This document shows positions 48,774 through 60,710 of a DNA stretch of 64,000 bases, piece after piece. Location of the stretch: NCBI GenBank assembly GCA_028023455.1, contig JAQFVV010000023.1:496001-560000 (forward strand). The letters are read 5' to 3'. Made by a program: the position numbers and the translations under genes. The notes under the pieces were generated by a model. The model made no database searches, was not told the origin of the DNA, and saw only the letters and a list, made by a program, of their open reading frames with translations. This DNA comes from Epiperipatus broadwayi. Taxonomy: Eukaryota > Onychophora > Udeonychophora > Euonychophora > Peripatidae. Numbering within the stretch: position 1 is the stretch's first letter; each line of letters opens with the position of its first letter.

Positions 48774-49561
48774 TTAAGTGCTAGGAATACTGAATAAAAA
48801 AAAATTAACAATAAAAAGTTTTATTATAGTATGATGAGTGCTTTCAATATCTTAATCCTGATTATGTGGATTAAGATATCGAAAAAACTCAACATACTAT
48901 ATATAATAAAACATTTTATTGGTAAGCTTTTTTTACTCAGTTTTTCTAGTGTTTATATCAATAACATTTCTTATAATTAAGTACACTTTTTTGTTGTTAT
49001 TGAAGAGATTTAATTGAAGGTTCATGCTCAAAGTTTCAAAATCAAAATTTTATTTGAATCTATTAAATATGTTTTTGAAAAACAATGTAATTAGTTAATT
49101 AAATTTAAGACAAGATGGTATATGGATTTGTAAGTAGGCTACACATGTTTATCAAATTCCATACCAGTTGAGAAAAATAAGATAATAGTCATGTAATTGA
49201 TATGTTTTTCATTCACCCTGCTTTCAGCTTTAGAAGATATTCAGACTTTGCAATTTTTCCTAGATTTCTCTCTACAACTGAGACAGGTTGGAAAAGAAAC
49301 ACTGTGAAAAATGAATAAAAGTTCAATGTTAACAAAATAACTGCTGTATGGAAAAGAAACCATGAATAAGTAAATTTAAAAAAATCCTAGAACCTCTTTT
49401 TCTCAAAATGTTTGTCTCAACCATTCTGAGGATTTACCTTCTGCTTGTCTAGAGTAAATTATACCTAAACTAATTACAAGAATTATCCAACTTTGGATAA
49501 TTTACAAGATTACCATATTTATCAAATATTTATAATTTTGCACAAAAATAATAAAATTAAA

Positions 49562-49785
49562 CCACTAAACATCATATGATCACCATTCTTTGTGCTTATA
49601 CAAGCTGTTTACACAGACAAAACTCTCCATACAATAGTACCATTCAGTACAAGTCAGAGTAATCAATGGATGCAGGAAGGTTTATGCATAAAATCCCTAT
49701 CTAGTGCCTACTCATCCAATATCCCCAGATTAAATTTCAAGGTTGTGACTTAGTGGTATTGTATAGAGAGTTTTGCCTCTGTATA
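49562..49785 (-). mobile_element. palindromic 200-bp element, degraded copy
   Basis: Terminal motifs cagacaaaactctccataca (49613) and, inverted, gtatagagagttttgcctct (49761) enclose the family interior (aatcaatggatgc, ctagtgcctactcatccaat). Its hammerhead-like block is degraded (ttaaatttcaaggttgtgac). The left flank catcatatgatcaccattct matches 18232-18250 beside the split palindrome. Confidence 0.7.
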
Positions 49786-50234
49786 ATAATAAAATTGTTG
49801 ACAATACATTAAGCACTGCAGAATTCAGAGATGATAAAAGTGAATACTCAAAGATTATGTGGAAATCCAAGCTACGTATCCAAACTGTAAATTATTTACA
49901 GATGTATTTTTTTTACACAGATTATGAAATTTCAGAAAAAGAATCAATTATTAAAAGACTTAGCAATAAATTACATAGATTTATTCTATATCACTCTTAG
50001 TTTATTTTAGGCAAAAAAAATGTTTTCTTACATAATCTTAGGATTCTTTATTTGATATAATTTTTGTTACATGTTCTTCTATTATTGTTAAGAAGAAGAG
50101 ATGAAAAAGAGAAATCAAAAAATAAATTGGCTACTTACTGCAATAATTTAATTGTGGTTGAAAAAAATAAATAATAAAATATTTGAAGAACTTGAAATGT
50201 ATTTCTTTACAATATACGTAGTCATTTGTATTGT

Positions 50235-51240
50235 AACAGTATAAATTGGACAACTTTAATTATAGATATCCCAAGTATTTTGGGTACACCAAATATGTAA
50301 CAATATAAATGGGCCAACTGAAATTAATAGTTTCACAAATTGGGCAAGCCAAATCTGTAACGGAAAAATTTAAGCAATAATTTTATCTAAGATCTTCTGA
50401 TAAAGTAATGCAAAAATCTATACTAGAATAAAGTTTAATATTTATTAATAATATTTATATTATAATGGAACCCGCTACTCCAAAGTTGATGGTGCTAGAT
50501 ATACCGGAACCACTGGGTACACCATACGATGATGCGAATACAACTAAGTAGTTGGATGATTTGGATGAAATGTGTCAACCGACCTACAACAAATCATATC
50601 CAAAATTCATGATTCAATGAGACATTTTTTGGGGTGCATCAGATGTTACTGAATCAAGAATGGCATCTAACAAAGGGAATGCATCTCACTACTGTCAGAC
50701 CTAGGCCTTCAAATAGGATACTAAAGATGTCACAATGAAATGCCCAGTTCCAAGTCACATCTACTTTCAATATACTAACTTATAATTTACTAACAATATT
50801 TCAATGTAACTTAGACCAGTGCATATTCATTACACCTCCCTTTTTAGGCCCCATTTCACCACGGAATTCAAACTCATGGAGTTCTTGCAGTCAGCTCTCT
50901 TCAGGGATAGACCTACTCAATTATAAATCAAATATGCCTATATAATATATTAAACAAATAATAATCTGGCTGGATATAAAAATAATAATACCTAAAATAA
51001 TACATTTGATAATTTATAACAGATATATTATTAATAGTTTATATCAATATTAATTCTTGAAATAACCCTTTTATTGTTATGTATTAAAAATTATAATAGT
51101 GTTAAAAGATTAATTATTTGTTTGATAATTATATATAAAAAAAGTGTATAGATAATTTATCGACTAGCTTTTATGCTTAAATAATACCAATGAATGTTTA
51201 TGAAAGCATTAGGTTGACTTTTGATATTTACTGAATTCTT
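50235..51240 (+). repeat. dispersed repeat copy A, interrupted
   Basis: Parts 50235-50466 and 50935-51240 are colinear with 57955-58440 (shared words include accaaatatgtRacaatataaatgggccaa and gaaataacccttttattRttatgta). Copy A has about 470 extra bp between the halves (50467-50934). Confidence 0.75.
50467..50934. mobile_element. about 470-bp insertion inside repeat copy A
   Basis: Absent from the paralogous copy at 57955-58440 and compositionally distinct: richer in GC, with ggaacccgctactcc, ccgacctacaac and cctaggccttc. On the minus strand gagtttgaattccgtgg resembles a B-box. No ORF, and the target duplication is unclear because both junctions are ATAT-rich. Confidence 0.5.
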
Positions 51241-51309
51241 ATAAAATGTGAAATCTTATATTATTTTGACTAATTAAACTTCAAATGTTTGTGATTGCAT
51301 AAACTTATA

Positions 51310-51386
51310 AATAATAATAATAATAATAATAGCCGCCGCCGCCACCACGACCACCATTACCATCATCATCATCATCATTATTATTA
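51310..51386. repeat. compound trinucleotide microsatellite
   Basis: (AAT)n, then GCCGCCGCCGCCACCACGACCACC, then (CAT)n, then (ATT)n in direct succession. Confidence 0.95.
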
Positions 51387-51942
51387 TATCATATATCTAC
51401 CAAATCAAATAAGACTTAACTCAAATTTAATAAATAAATAATTTTATTTACACACAAACAAGATATTGATTAATATGTTTAATAGCTTACATCAGTTTAC
51501 TATAAAATTGTTCTACTTGTTTTAATTGTAAGGGGGTGTTAAGACATTGCAGATTTTGACCATAAAGAAAATATATATTTATTTATCATTAATAAGCGAA
51601 TATATATTAAATATACAAAAGAAAATGCTCATCTATTTTAGTTCATGTACGGATCATTTATGTTATAAATAAAATAATCAATTTATTATCATTGTTATTT
51701 TATAAACAACTTATTATTTATTCCAAATAATAATTATTTCTTCACTTCATACATATTTTAATTATTATACCTATGATCCTCTATAAATGAATGAAAACAA
51801 GTCATTAGGCAAAATCTACTATAAACATTTAAATTTTAATTTAGTTACTAAAACGTTCTTTCTGGTTATCTATTTATGTATTCACCTACATATATTAAAT
51901 GGCCTTAAAAACAATAATAAAAATACAAATAATAATTATACA

Positions 51943-52060
51943 CTCGTCAAGCATTGTTAGCCGAGAGATCATCGCACCCACCTTGCAAGCAAGTAGTTGG
52001 TTGCAGACGGGTGTGGGTTCACACCCTGGCCGATGCTATGACATATAGAAGAAAAAAAAG
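51943..52060 (+). mobile_element. tRNA-derived SINE, family 1
   Basis: gtcaagcattgttagccgag followed by a ccttgcaagcaagtagttgg loop, gggttcacaccctggccgat, gctatgacatat and poly-A. A 12-bp duplication aataattataca lies at 51931-51942 and 52061-52072. Confidence 0.87.
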
Positions 52061-52509
52061 AATAATTATACAAATAAGGCATATGATCTGTTTTTATCAA
52101 ATAATGGTAAGATGCTGATTAATGTTTATATGCAAAAATTCAACATTTCCTAAGTTTCTTTATTAAATTCATGCAAAGTATATCAGTGAAATGGCAATGT
52201 TTTTAAAAGTTTAGTAGTCCCAAGAGCTTATTTTATTTTATTTTAAATATTTGAAGTTTGTTAAAATGAATAATCCTAAGTAGGTTATAGAAATATTCAC
52301 ATTTTAGTTGACATTGAGTAACAAGCATTGTTCTATTCTTCTTTTAAAAAATGGATCAAACTTATATTTTAATAAATCCAAAATTATTAACCATTTGGTT
52401 ATAAGCCTTGGCAAATATATATTAATTCCTATAGTAATGCTTTATAAGCAGTCTATAACTTTTAGAATGCAGTTAAATAAATTCATTTCTTAGTTATTAA
52501 AATACATAC

Positions 52510-52551
52510 CTCTCATAAGACAAATTGTCTCTTGAAGCAAACATTAATTTC
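52510..52551 (-). CDS. weak candidate micro-exon
   Basis: 42 nt on the minus strand lie between acatag and a good GTATGT donor, reading K-LMFASRDNLSYE with split codons at both ends. It lies upstream of the XRCC1 exon on the same strand. The MF.SRDNL core is only loosely like the RVRMFGPDKL segment of the XRCC1 N-terminal domain, so membership in XRCC1 is a guess. Confidence 0.18.
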
Positions 52552-53099
52552 CTATGTAGCTTTCCATTATATGATTTACATTAAACATTTTTTACTGCTA
52601 AATGCAATACACAAACTAAAGTGATAGAGATTTATAGGGTCCTTCTAACTTAAAACAAGGCAATTTACATCATTTGTCTATTGATGCAATGCTTAGATCA
52701 TGGATCTAAAAGCAGTAGCTAATGATCAACTCAAAATTTATCCCTTTTAATTCATTGAGTGATTATTGCACTTTAATTAGGGCTCATTCAAATACAAAGC
52801 AGTGTCCCTGAACAAAATGATTTCTTTAAATTTTGAAAGAAAGAAATATTCTAAAATGAAAATGATAACAAGTGATTTTACAATTTCTTTTTAAAAAAAT
52901 ACATTTGTTTCTTTAACAAAAACATTATTACATTTTTATATATCTTTAATAACACTCTATTAAAATGTAATTTTAAAAATATACAGAATAAGTTAAACAT
53001 GCATGCACATATATTCACACATGTATGAAAATATAACATTTTAGTATCAAAAACAGGTTTATTGAACTATGTTTACAATAAAGAAAAAATTATAAAATA

Positions 53100-53650
53100 A
53101 CATTAAATTTGGCAATACATTTATAAACCATTAAATTACTTAATGTCCAATATTAATAAGATTCCATGTGGAATTTGCTATTAGGTGAGGAGCTAACTTC
53201 AAATCTCTTTCTTTGATATCTTTTAATTTTTGTAAAAAAATTAATGTTGGATCAGGTATAACAGACTTGAAGATTAGGAAGCATCTGACAAACCATAGAC
53301 AGAAAGTGATGAAAGTTGCACTTCTTATAATTGCAAAATTCCCATAAGCAAAACCTTTTATGAGTGTGTTGATAATTGGATGTTTTGGTGTATAAATTTT
53401 ATTAATCAATATTCTACAGCCCTGAAGAGAGGAACAATCATTGAAAATGTGAAATATGGTATCATCCTCCCTATGGCAGAGTGAGCAAACAGGGTCCAAA
53501 GATGAAAAACCTCTATACATCACAAGAAAGTGGCTTGTTGGAAGGGCATTGAGAGATTTAGCTTTAGAAGAAAATACAAATATTTTGGCTCTAGATTACA
53601 TCTTTTATATTTCTTTATAATGGCAAAGTTTGTACAGGTGAGAATGCTAT
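53100..53650 (-). pseudogene. second LINE family, C-terminal fragment
   Basis: Minus-strand reading: LEPKYLYFLLK, a frame change, LNALPTSHFLVMYRGFSSLD, CSLCHREDDTIFHIFNDC (a CxxC...HxxxxC zinc motif), then ATFITFCLWFVRCFLIF, KLKDIKERDLKLAP and a stop near 53140. The same order appears at 58841-59300. ORFs at 53140-53523 and 53520-53711 are its two frames. 5'-truncated, one frameshift near 53530-53560. Confidence 0.75.
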
Positions 53651-53719
53651 GATCTGGGATAATTGTTGAAAAAAAAAGAAGATAGGCATCTATTGTCATT
53701 AAAATATGCAAATAGACAA

Positions 53720-54465
53720 AACATTAATGTAAAATCTGTCAAAATATATTTTCAAACTTTTATAATATATTTTTACAGCAAAATATAAAATTTAATGCAG
53801 GAAATTCCTTACCATATTAGTTAAAAAAAAAATAAATCATGAATATTACTTTGAATAATGAATATTACTTTGTATTCGGTGTCACTACAATAACTCCAAA
53901 ATTAGGATAAGGATTTTAAGCATTTAATAATACAAACAAAATCATGACAATAATTTTATTAAAATATGATAATGCCAATTTTAAATCCAATCAAGGCCAG
54001 CAGAATGATACATTGCCACCTACTTATGAGAAAAAAAAATATTAATCTATAAAATACTATAATTAACTTACTCAAGATTTTAATTCTATGCTTAAACTCA
54101 TCTCTTTTTTATATCTATAATGAAATCTTATAGTTAATTCTATATCACAAATATAATCTACTACATGAATAACATATACACCTATTGTTGGTCAGTGCTA
54201 CCATAAAATTAAATTACTAAGTAAAATAGAAATTTCCTTTTCATTACTTTTCTTATGTGCAGTAGTAATTAAATAGTTTCTCATGAAACTATATGTATTT
54301 TGAGCTTAAGAATGAACAGATTGAACTTTTATCTAGAAATTTTAATTCTTAAATCTGTCATTTTACAAATGTATTCAGCTGAACAATAAAAAATACTTCA
54401 TTATTTAACATCATGATAATCAAGTCATAACAAGAACTATAACAACACTAAAAAATATATTTTAC
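53720..54465. other. AT-rich stretch without a supported gene
   Basis: Low complexity; no frames or repeats of note. Confidence 0.4.
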
Positions 54466-54551
54466 TGAAGTAAGAACTTGAAACAATTCTTCACGGCGAA
54501 TGAAATCCTTCTGGTTATCGTCTAACATTTTTGTCGCTTTTGACAAGTCAT
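54466..54551 (-). CDS. candidate coding exon, unknown protein
   Basis: The minus-strand frame DLSKATKMLDDNQKDFIRRE then ELFQVLTS ends at a TCA|GTAAAA donor (plus-strand ac at 54464-54465). The acceptor is probably gctttcag at 54552-54559. The frame also stays open upstream (LLEIFKEILPLLS), so an earlier acceptor near 54577 is possible. It is hydrophilic, charged and predicted helical, with codon choice (GCG, CGC, CGT, GAC) distinct from the background. It lies on the same strand as and upstream of XRCC1, but I see no match to XRCC1. Confidence 0.4.
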
Positions 54552-54599
54552 CTGAAAGCAATGGCAAAATTTCCTTAAAAATTTCCAATAACAGCATTA

Positions 54600-55249
54600 A
54601 ATAGTAAATATTCTTTATCAAATGGTCAGAGCCTTTTCTTTACTTTTGATAAACTAAGATTTCTAAATGCATAATAATCCTTGTTCTGACTGTAAAGATT
54701 CTGATTGACACTTACATATGCTATGGTGCAATATTGAAGAATATTTTATCAGGTAAAACTTATGTATTAAAAATCCATTTTCTTTGGTGATCAACTAATT
54801 TATATATAATTTAGTTTGTCTGCGTCCCTCAGTGCCATGTTGTTTTAAACTTCGTAATTAAAAGTATCCTTTTCACTTTCAAGATTTTCTAAAATTATGG
54901 ACTTCATCTAAAACTTAATATATTTCAAACATAACTATTTTGAACTATAAAATATATATATATATACATATAAAGGCAAATCTTATTTAAATTATATTCG
55001 AAGTAAGAAATATAAACTAATATCTTCAATAATTTTATTTATAAGCAAACAATCTGTAATTCTATTTAAAAAACATCTGTAGAGAACACTTATTAAATTC
55101 TCATTTTTTTTTTAATGGAATATTTATAAAATAAGTCTACTATCAGATCAGACTACTTCTCTATAATGTTAGCAATATATTCAATCTTTTGATTGTATAG
55201 ACATATTATATCCCTATACCATATAAAATCATTAGTATTCTGCTCATTA
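54600..55249. other. AT-rich stretch without a supported gene
   Basis: A GTAAGT-type donor on the minus strand near 54705 follows a 15-codon open frame, too little to call. Confidence 0.35.
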
Positions 55250-56525
55250 TTATTTAATTCATGTTTATTTTATACTTTGTATTTCTACAGATATATAATA
55301 CCAATGGTTAGTAATACTAAAAACATCAAAATGAGTAATACCCATTTCTCTATAAAATGACCTACATTGTAAATTATTCCACATATATGTCAAATCAACA
55401 CTGTTATTTTCATTATCATTACTTTTATAAAATGATGGATCAAATTCTTTTATTACATTTATTTTCTAAAATCTTCCACTACTCCAATAGTCTCTCTCAT
55501 CATTAATAGTTTTATATTACTTCAAATTTTCTTTAAATAAACTACAAAAATTTATTTCATCAAAACGTTCATCATTCATATTAAATGATGAAATTTTTCT
55601 ATTCTGGAATAAATATTATAAGAAATTAATCTCCTTTTATAATTATCAAATATTTGTGGTCATCTATCTTTAACAAATATCTTAAATTTATCCGCCTCTG
55701 GCTGAACCCAACATTTATCAAAATTATTAATCTTATCTATGTATGTTTTATCACTTCTAATATTTTCCTTATTATCAGTATGCAATATATTATTTTTAAC
55801 AGAAGTACTTATATATTGACTAGTCTCCATAAATTCTTCAAATTCAACTTTGAATTCAACTGTTATTTAATCTACTTTACTATTTAAAATGGCAACTTTA
55901 GTATCTGCATCTACCTCAGTTTTCATAGATTCATCTTCCACATTATTACTTTTAGATTCTTCAGTTTTAACTCTCAAAACAATGGAATTACCATTGGATT
56001 CTTCAAATCTAGTGTTATGTTATAGTTTCTGTATGTACTTTACTTAATTTTATTTTATTGTCAACAGCTTCTGTTTGCCCATAATTTAATTCAATCTGTA
56101 CCTTCATTTTAAAATCGTCCTTTTCTTTTTCTAATTTATTAATTTCCTTTACAACCTCTTTATAATCTTTTTGTTTTGCTTTGATTGTACTATCTAAATT
56201 CTTAAACCTTTTTCAAATTTTCCTGTGCCTGGTCTAACATATTCTCAACTTTCTATGATTCAGTCTTTAACACTTCAAATCTCAGATCACAAATCTCATC
56301 AGAATTTAAATTAATGTTTAATTCATATTTAAATTCATCAAATCTTGCATTGGATGCATAAAATTTTCTATCAGAATCTACTTTTAATTCCTCAAATCTT
56401 TTATTTAATTCTTCAAATTTTCTACGAAATTTTTCAAATTTTTTATCAGAATCTGTTTTCGATGCTTCAGATCTTTTATTTAATTCTTCAAGATTTTTGA
56501 GAATTATTTTCAAAAAATCTGACAT
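55250..56525 (-). pseudogene. decayed coiled-coil protein relic
   Basis: From ATG at 56525 the minus strand is open for 90 codons: MSDFLKIILKNLEELNKRSE, then repeats of KKFEKFRRKFEELNKRFEEL and SDRKFYASNARFDEFKYEL, strict heptad-like E/K/L patterns. After the first stop further runs follow: VKEINKLEKEKDDFKMKVQI, ENNSVDLTYMWNNLQCRSFY with REMGITHF, and NFDKCWVQPEADKFKIFVK. About 420 codons are legible in all, with several stops. An N-terminal coiled coil followed by a compact acidic domain would fit a structural (gag or ORF1-like) protein of a retroelement; this is inference. Confidence 0.5.
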
Positions 56526-57053
56526 TCATCTCAGACACTTTCCAAAATAATAGCCTCCATAATTTCACTTTAATATCAATGAAAAAGAATATATATAGAT
56601 AAAACTTATTTACGCACACTATTATTAACGATATATAAATTATTTATATGATTAATAACATTTTATTAACGGTCACTCCCTAGACAATCTCAATCGAGAT
56701 CCTATGAGATAAATATCCGAATGCATTTAAATATATATATACATAGAACTACATCTATGGTCTTACTAAATGCCAACAAATTTTACATCCTATTTAAAGC
56801 AAAACTATAAAATCTATATTAAAGATTTTATATGTGTAATTATTATTAAAATATTTAATTTATTCTCATTTAATAAAATTATTGATTATATGGGTATTGT
56901 TTAAAATATCAATGGTGTACTTATTATAATTAATATTTTATTTCTTTTTATACCCAAATATCGATTTTCACACAATTTGCTATTTCGTATGAGGGCAATA
57001 GAAAAAGACACAACATATTACAAAACCTTTTATCGAGAAAATAAAAAGAAAAG

Positions 57054-57703
57054 GGTACTTACAGATTAGCCTGGGCACCAAGATTGATAATGGTTAATTC
57101 CTGACAATAAAATTCATAAATATATATATATCACATTAGTAAAAAAAATTATATACATTTTTTTAAAAATTACATTTACTATCAAATCCTTTTAAAAGCA
57201 TATAATCATGTGTAATAATTAATTTATTAATAAAAAATAAATAAATTGACATTTAATTGCTTATGACACTTTTGTTGTTCAATTATTGCCAGGAAACCAA
57301 AATCCCTTTTTTAAAAAACTTAACCCCCTTCCACTATCTTTTCTTATTTTCTTATAAATTTAATAAAAAATTGTAAGGAAAATCTTTTTGAATTTATAGA
57401 AAACATGGAGGGAGGGGATTAAGTTTTAATGTTTAAAAAAAAAAGGGGGGGTGGTGTTTTTCTAGCATTAATTGCAAGACAAAAGTGTCATAAGCAATTA
57501 AATATCAATTTATTTTTTTATTAAAAAAATTAATTATTAGACAGAATTATACATTTTGTAAAAATCATCACGATAGTAAATGAAATTTTTTAAAATATAG
57601 ATATAATTATTGCATTAATGTGATATAAATACATATATAATGAATTTTATTGTCTGGAATTATCCATAATCAATCTTGGTGTCCAGACTAATCTGTAAGT
57701 ACC
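57054..57703. mobile_element. 650-bp foldback element
   Basis: The left end ggtacttacagattagcctg and right end agactaatctgtaagtacc are inverted copies. Homology continues almost to the centre (ttgcttatgacacttttgt against acaaaagtgtcataagcaa; A/G-rich against C/T-rich runs near 57310 and 57420). The arms are about 320 bp each with almost no loop. Flanks share only aaaaag, so the target duplication is uncertain. Confidence 0.8.
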
Positions 57704-57954
57704 AAAAAGAGTACAAATCAAATATCTTTTGATAATTTTATAAAGAAAACACCAGATACTAACCAATAAAGTATTATTTATGTATATACTAATACATTTC
57801 ATTAAAAAATAAATATTTTAAAAATACATTTTGATGTCCTTTTTCAAGTTTCATATAGGTTTCATAAAAGAATTAGGTATGAAAGTTGAGGACTGCTTGT
57901 ATATGCATAATAAGAATAAACCTCAGGTAAAATGGCTTCTACCCATGCCCCACA

Positions 57955-58440
57955 AAATGGATGTGCCAAAATCTGTAATAGTATAAATAGTACAAGTCTA
58001 CTCATAGATGCCCCAAGTGTTTTGGATACACCAAATATGTGACAATATAAATGGGCCAACTGAAATTAATAGAGCTTCACAAATTGATCATGCCAAATCT
58101 GTAATGGAAAAATTCAAGCAATAATTTTATCTAAGCTTTTCTGATATAGTAATCCAAAATTCTATACTAGAATAAACGTTAATATTTATGAATAATATTT
58201 ATATATTAATCAAATAATAATTTGATTGGATGCCAAAATAGTAATACTAAAAATAAAATAAAGCATTTGAAAATTTATAACAGAGATAATAGTTAATAAT
58301 TTGTATCAGTATTAATTCATGAAATAACCCTTTTATTATTATGTAATAAAATTTATAATAAAGTATTGATATTTTATTGACTAGCTTTCATGTTTGAATA
58401 ATACTAATAAATGTTTATGAAAACATTAGGTTCATCTTTG
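57955..58440 (+). repeat. dispersed repeat copy B, uninterrupted
   Basis: Colinear with the two halves of copy A at 50235-51240, ending at the same ttatgaaaacattaggttca segment. Directly abuts the trinucleotide tail of the LINE at 58530-60710. The minus ORF at 57862-58059 is not supported. Confidence 0.75.
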
Positions 58441-58461
58441 ATGATGATGATGATGATGATG

Positions 58462-58529
<68 letters not shown>

Positions 58530-58530
58530 G
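58437..58530. repeat. (GAT)n(ATT)n microsatellite, likely LINE 3' tail
   Basis: About seven GAT units are followed by over twenty ATT units. It sits at the 3' end (minus orientation) of the LINE at 58531-60710, where such tails are common. Confidence 0.9.
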
Positions 58531-60710
58531 TTTCAAAGGATAAGCTTTATTAGTATTCTAAAAGGTTATACAAGTTACATTTGACAACATAGTTCTTATA
58601 TATAAATTGGTTCACAAAACTACATATGTACAATGATTTGATCAGTGATTGTATGTGTTATCAAACTAGAAGTATCTAAGAAAAAAACAGTTCAACAAAG
58701 TCAAAGATGATCACTCAATCATACGATTATATTCAATTAGATATACTTCAATTAAATTAAAGCAGGAATGTGTCTAATTTGTGTCAGTTGACTTCAGAGC
58801 TGGCACAAGGATCCATGTTAGTTTTTTTTTGTTGGTGCTTTTATATAGATTCTTGTATATTCCAGGTGTCAATGTACTTAGATTGATCTGTAATCTTCAT
58901 GTCTCTTTCACGTATGGTTTGCAGCTTAGTTCTGAACGTGTTTGGATGTCTTCTGGGGTTATAATTGTATATGAAATTACACCTTGTACACCATAAGGCA
59001 TAGAGTAAAAATGTGCAGATTCTTATTTCAGCAAAGATACCCCTTTTAAAAGAGTCAAAAAAGGTTTTCATATTGATTTTTTTATCCTTGAGTGAAGTGC
59101 TAATAATTTCACGAATGTTTTCTAGACTTAGGCATGAGAAAAAAATGTGGTTTTGTGTCTCCGAGTCCATATGGCAAAGATTACATATATCATCTATATC
59201 TTTATAGTTTCTTTGATATTTCAAAAAGTGTTGTGTAGGCAGCAAGTCCAGATTTATCTTTAGGAGAAAGTCAAAATATTTTGGTTCAAGTGACCATAGT
59301 TTGAATTTGCGACTTAATTGTTTATTATTAATATGAAGTGGAGTTTGTACATCATCTTGACTTGGATGTAGAAGTTGATAAACTTCCCAATATTTATATT
59401 TGGCTTGTGGTGGTTTAAAGTTAAGAGTGTGGATTGTTAATAATGGTGTAAGTAGTGTGTTCAGATATCCCTGGAGAGGTGGTCTATCTGTAGGGGTAAT
59501 CTTGGCAGAAATTTCTAAATATGGGAATTTTTGTGCACATGTAGATATTATGTTCAATGTTTTTTGTATCCTGAAGACATGTATTGAGTGAAGGCCAAGG
59601 CCATTTTGTGAAAGGAGTTTTCTTAGACGTTTTACTGATATTGAGATAATCTTTTTTCCCCAGAATACTTTCCTGCATAAGGAGTCTATCTTATTTGTAA
59701 ATGCCTTCATATAAATGATTGTTGGAGTAAAATAAGATTTTTGTAATCACTAGCATATTAAGCAAAGCCATTTTTGTATATAGAGAGATGTAGCCTTTGG
59801 AGAGTGAATTGACAGTCTTTTCCACTTTCTCTATTAAATTTTTCTGTATGAGCGATCTTATAGGTGAATGACATAAATAAAAGTTGAACCCAAGAAATGC
59901 GCTTGGTCTACCTTTGAAAACTTTAGTAATGCTATTACGGTGAAGATCTGCCATGAACATGATTTCTCCATTATGTTAGCTTATATTCTTTTGTAAAATT
60001 GTCAAGTATTTTAAGAAGTTTGGGAATTTGCTTTTGGGATGATAGAAATACTGCTATATCATCCATATATGCGATGCATGAGATGTTGTCATTGATGGTA
60101 GACCCGTAGACTCCTGAGAATTCATTTTCTATTATTTTTATAAGAGGGTTGATATAGGCAGTGAACAATAAGGCACTGAGAGGTGAGCCCTGGGGAATGG
60201 ACTGATGCGGCACTATTGGCGGTGAAGTTTTCCTATTTAGGGAAACATAAATCTCAAGGTTTAAAAGTAAGTTAGCAAGCAAGTTTAGATAGGCATTGGG
60301 GACCGAGTATTTTTGCAGAGTTTTAAGGAGAATACTGATGGAAATCATGTCAAAAGCGGCTCAATATCTAGTTGAATAACAACTGGACTGTATTTTTTAT
60401 TATCTCTAACAGTTTCTATAGTTGACTTGAATAGAAAGACTGCCTGCCCTGTTGAGAATTCTTTTTTGGAAAATTGCATTTTTGATAGGTTTGGCAAAAT
60501 GAATGGCTCTATTTTATCTTTTATCACTGATTCTATTATCTTTATGCCAAGGAAGCACATTGAAATTGGATGTAGGTTAGTGGTGTTTGAGATTGTTTCT
60601 TTTTCATGAATGGCACAAGCATAATTTGATTTAAGCCCTGTATTTTATAGATGTCTTTAGTGAGGTAGGAGACTAGGTTAAGCATATATTGTGCAAATCT
60701 ATACATATAA
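58531..60710 (-). pseudogene. second LINE family: reverse transcriptase with C-terminal zinc motif
   Basis: Order on the minus strand: a partial fingers domain (IYKIQGLNQIMLVPFMKKK near 60640, HPISMCFLGIKIIE near 60560), GQAVFLFKSTIE, QLDIE then AAFDMISISILL (motif A, Asp present) across a 1-nt loss near 60350, HQSIPQGSPLSALLFTAYI (motif B) near 60190 and CIAYMDDIAVFLSS (catalytic YMDD) near 60060. The thumb lies in 59691-59960. The 289-codon frame 58841-59710 holds SVKRLRKLLSQNGLGLHSIH, LEPKYFDFLLKINLDLLPTQ, the zinc motif CNLCHMDSETQNHIFFSC and a LYALWCTRCNFIY block. Three or four frame changes break it; the 5' endonuclease is missing. Of the two LINE families this is the better preserved. 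Confidence 0.88.
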
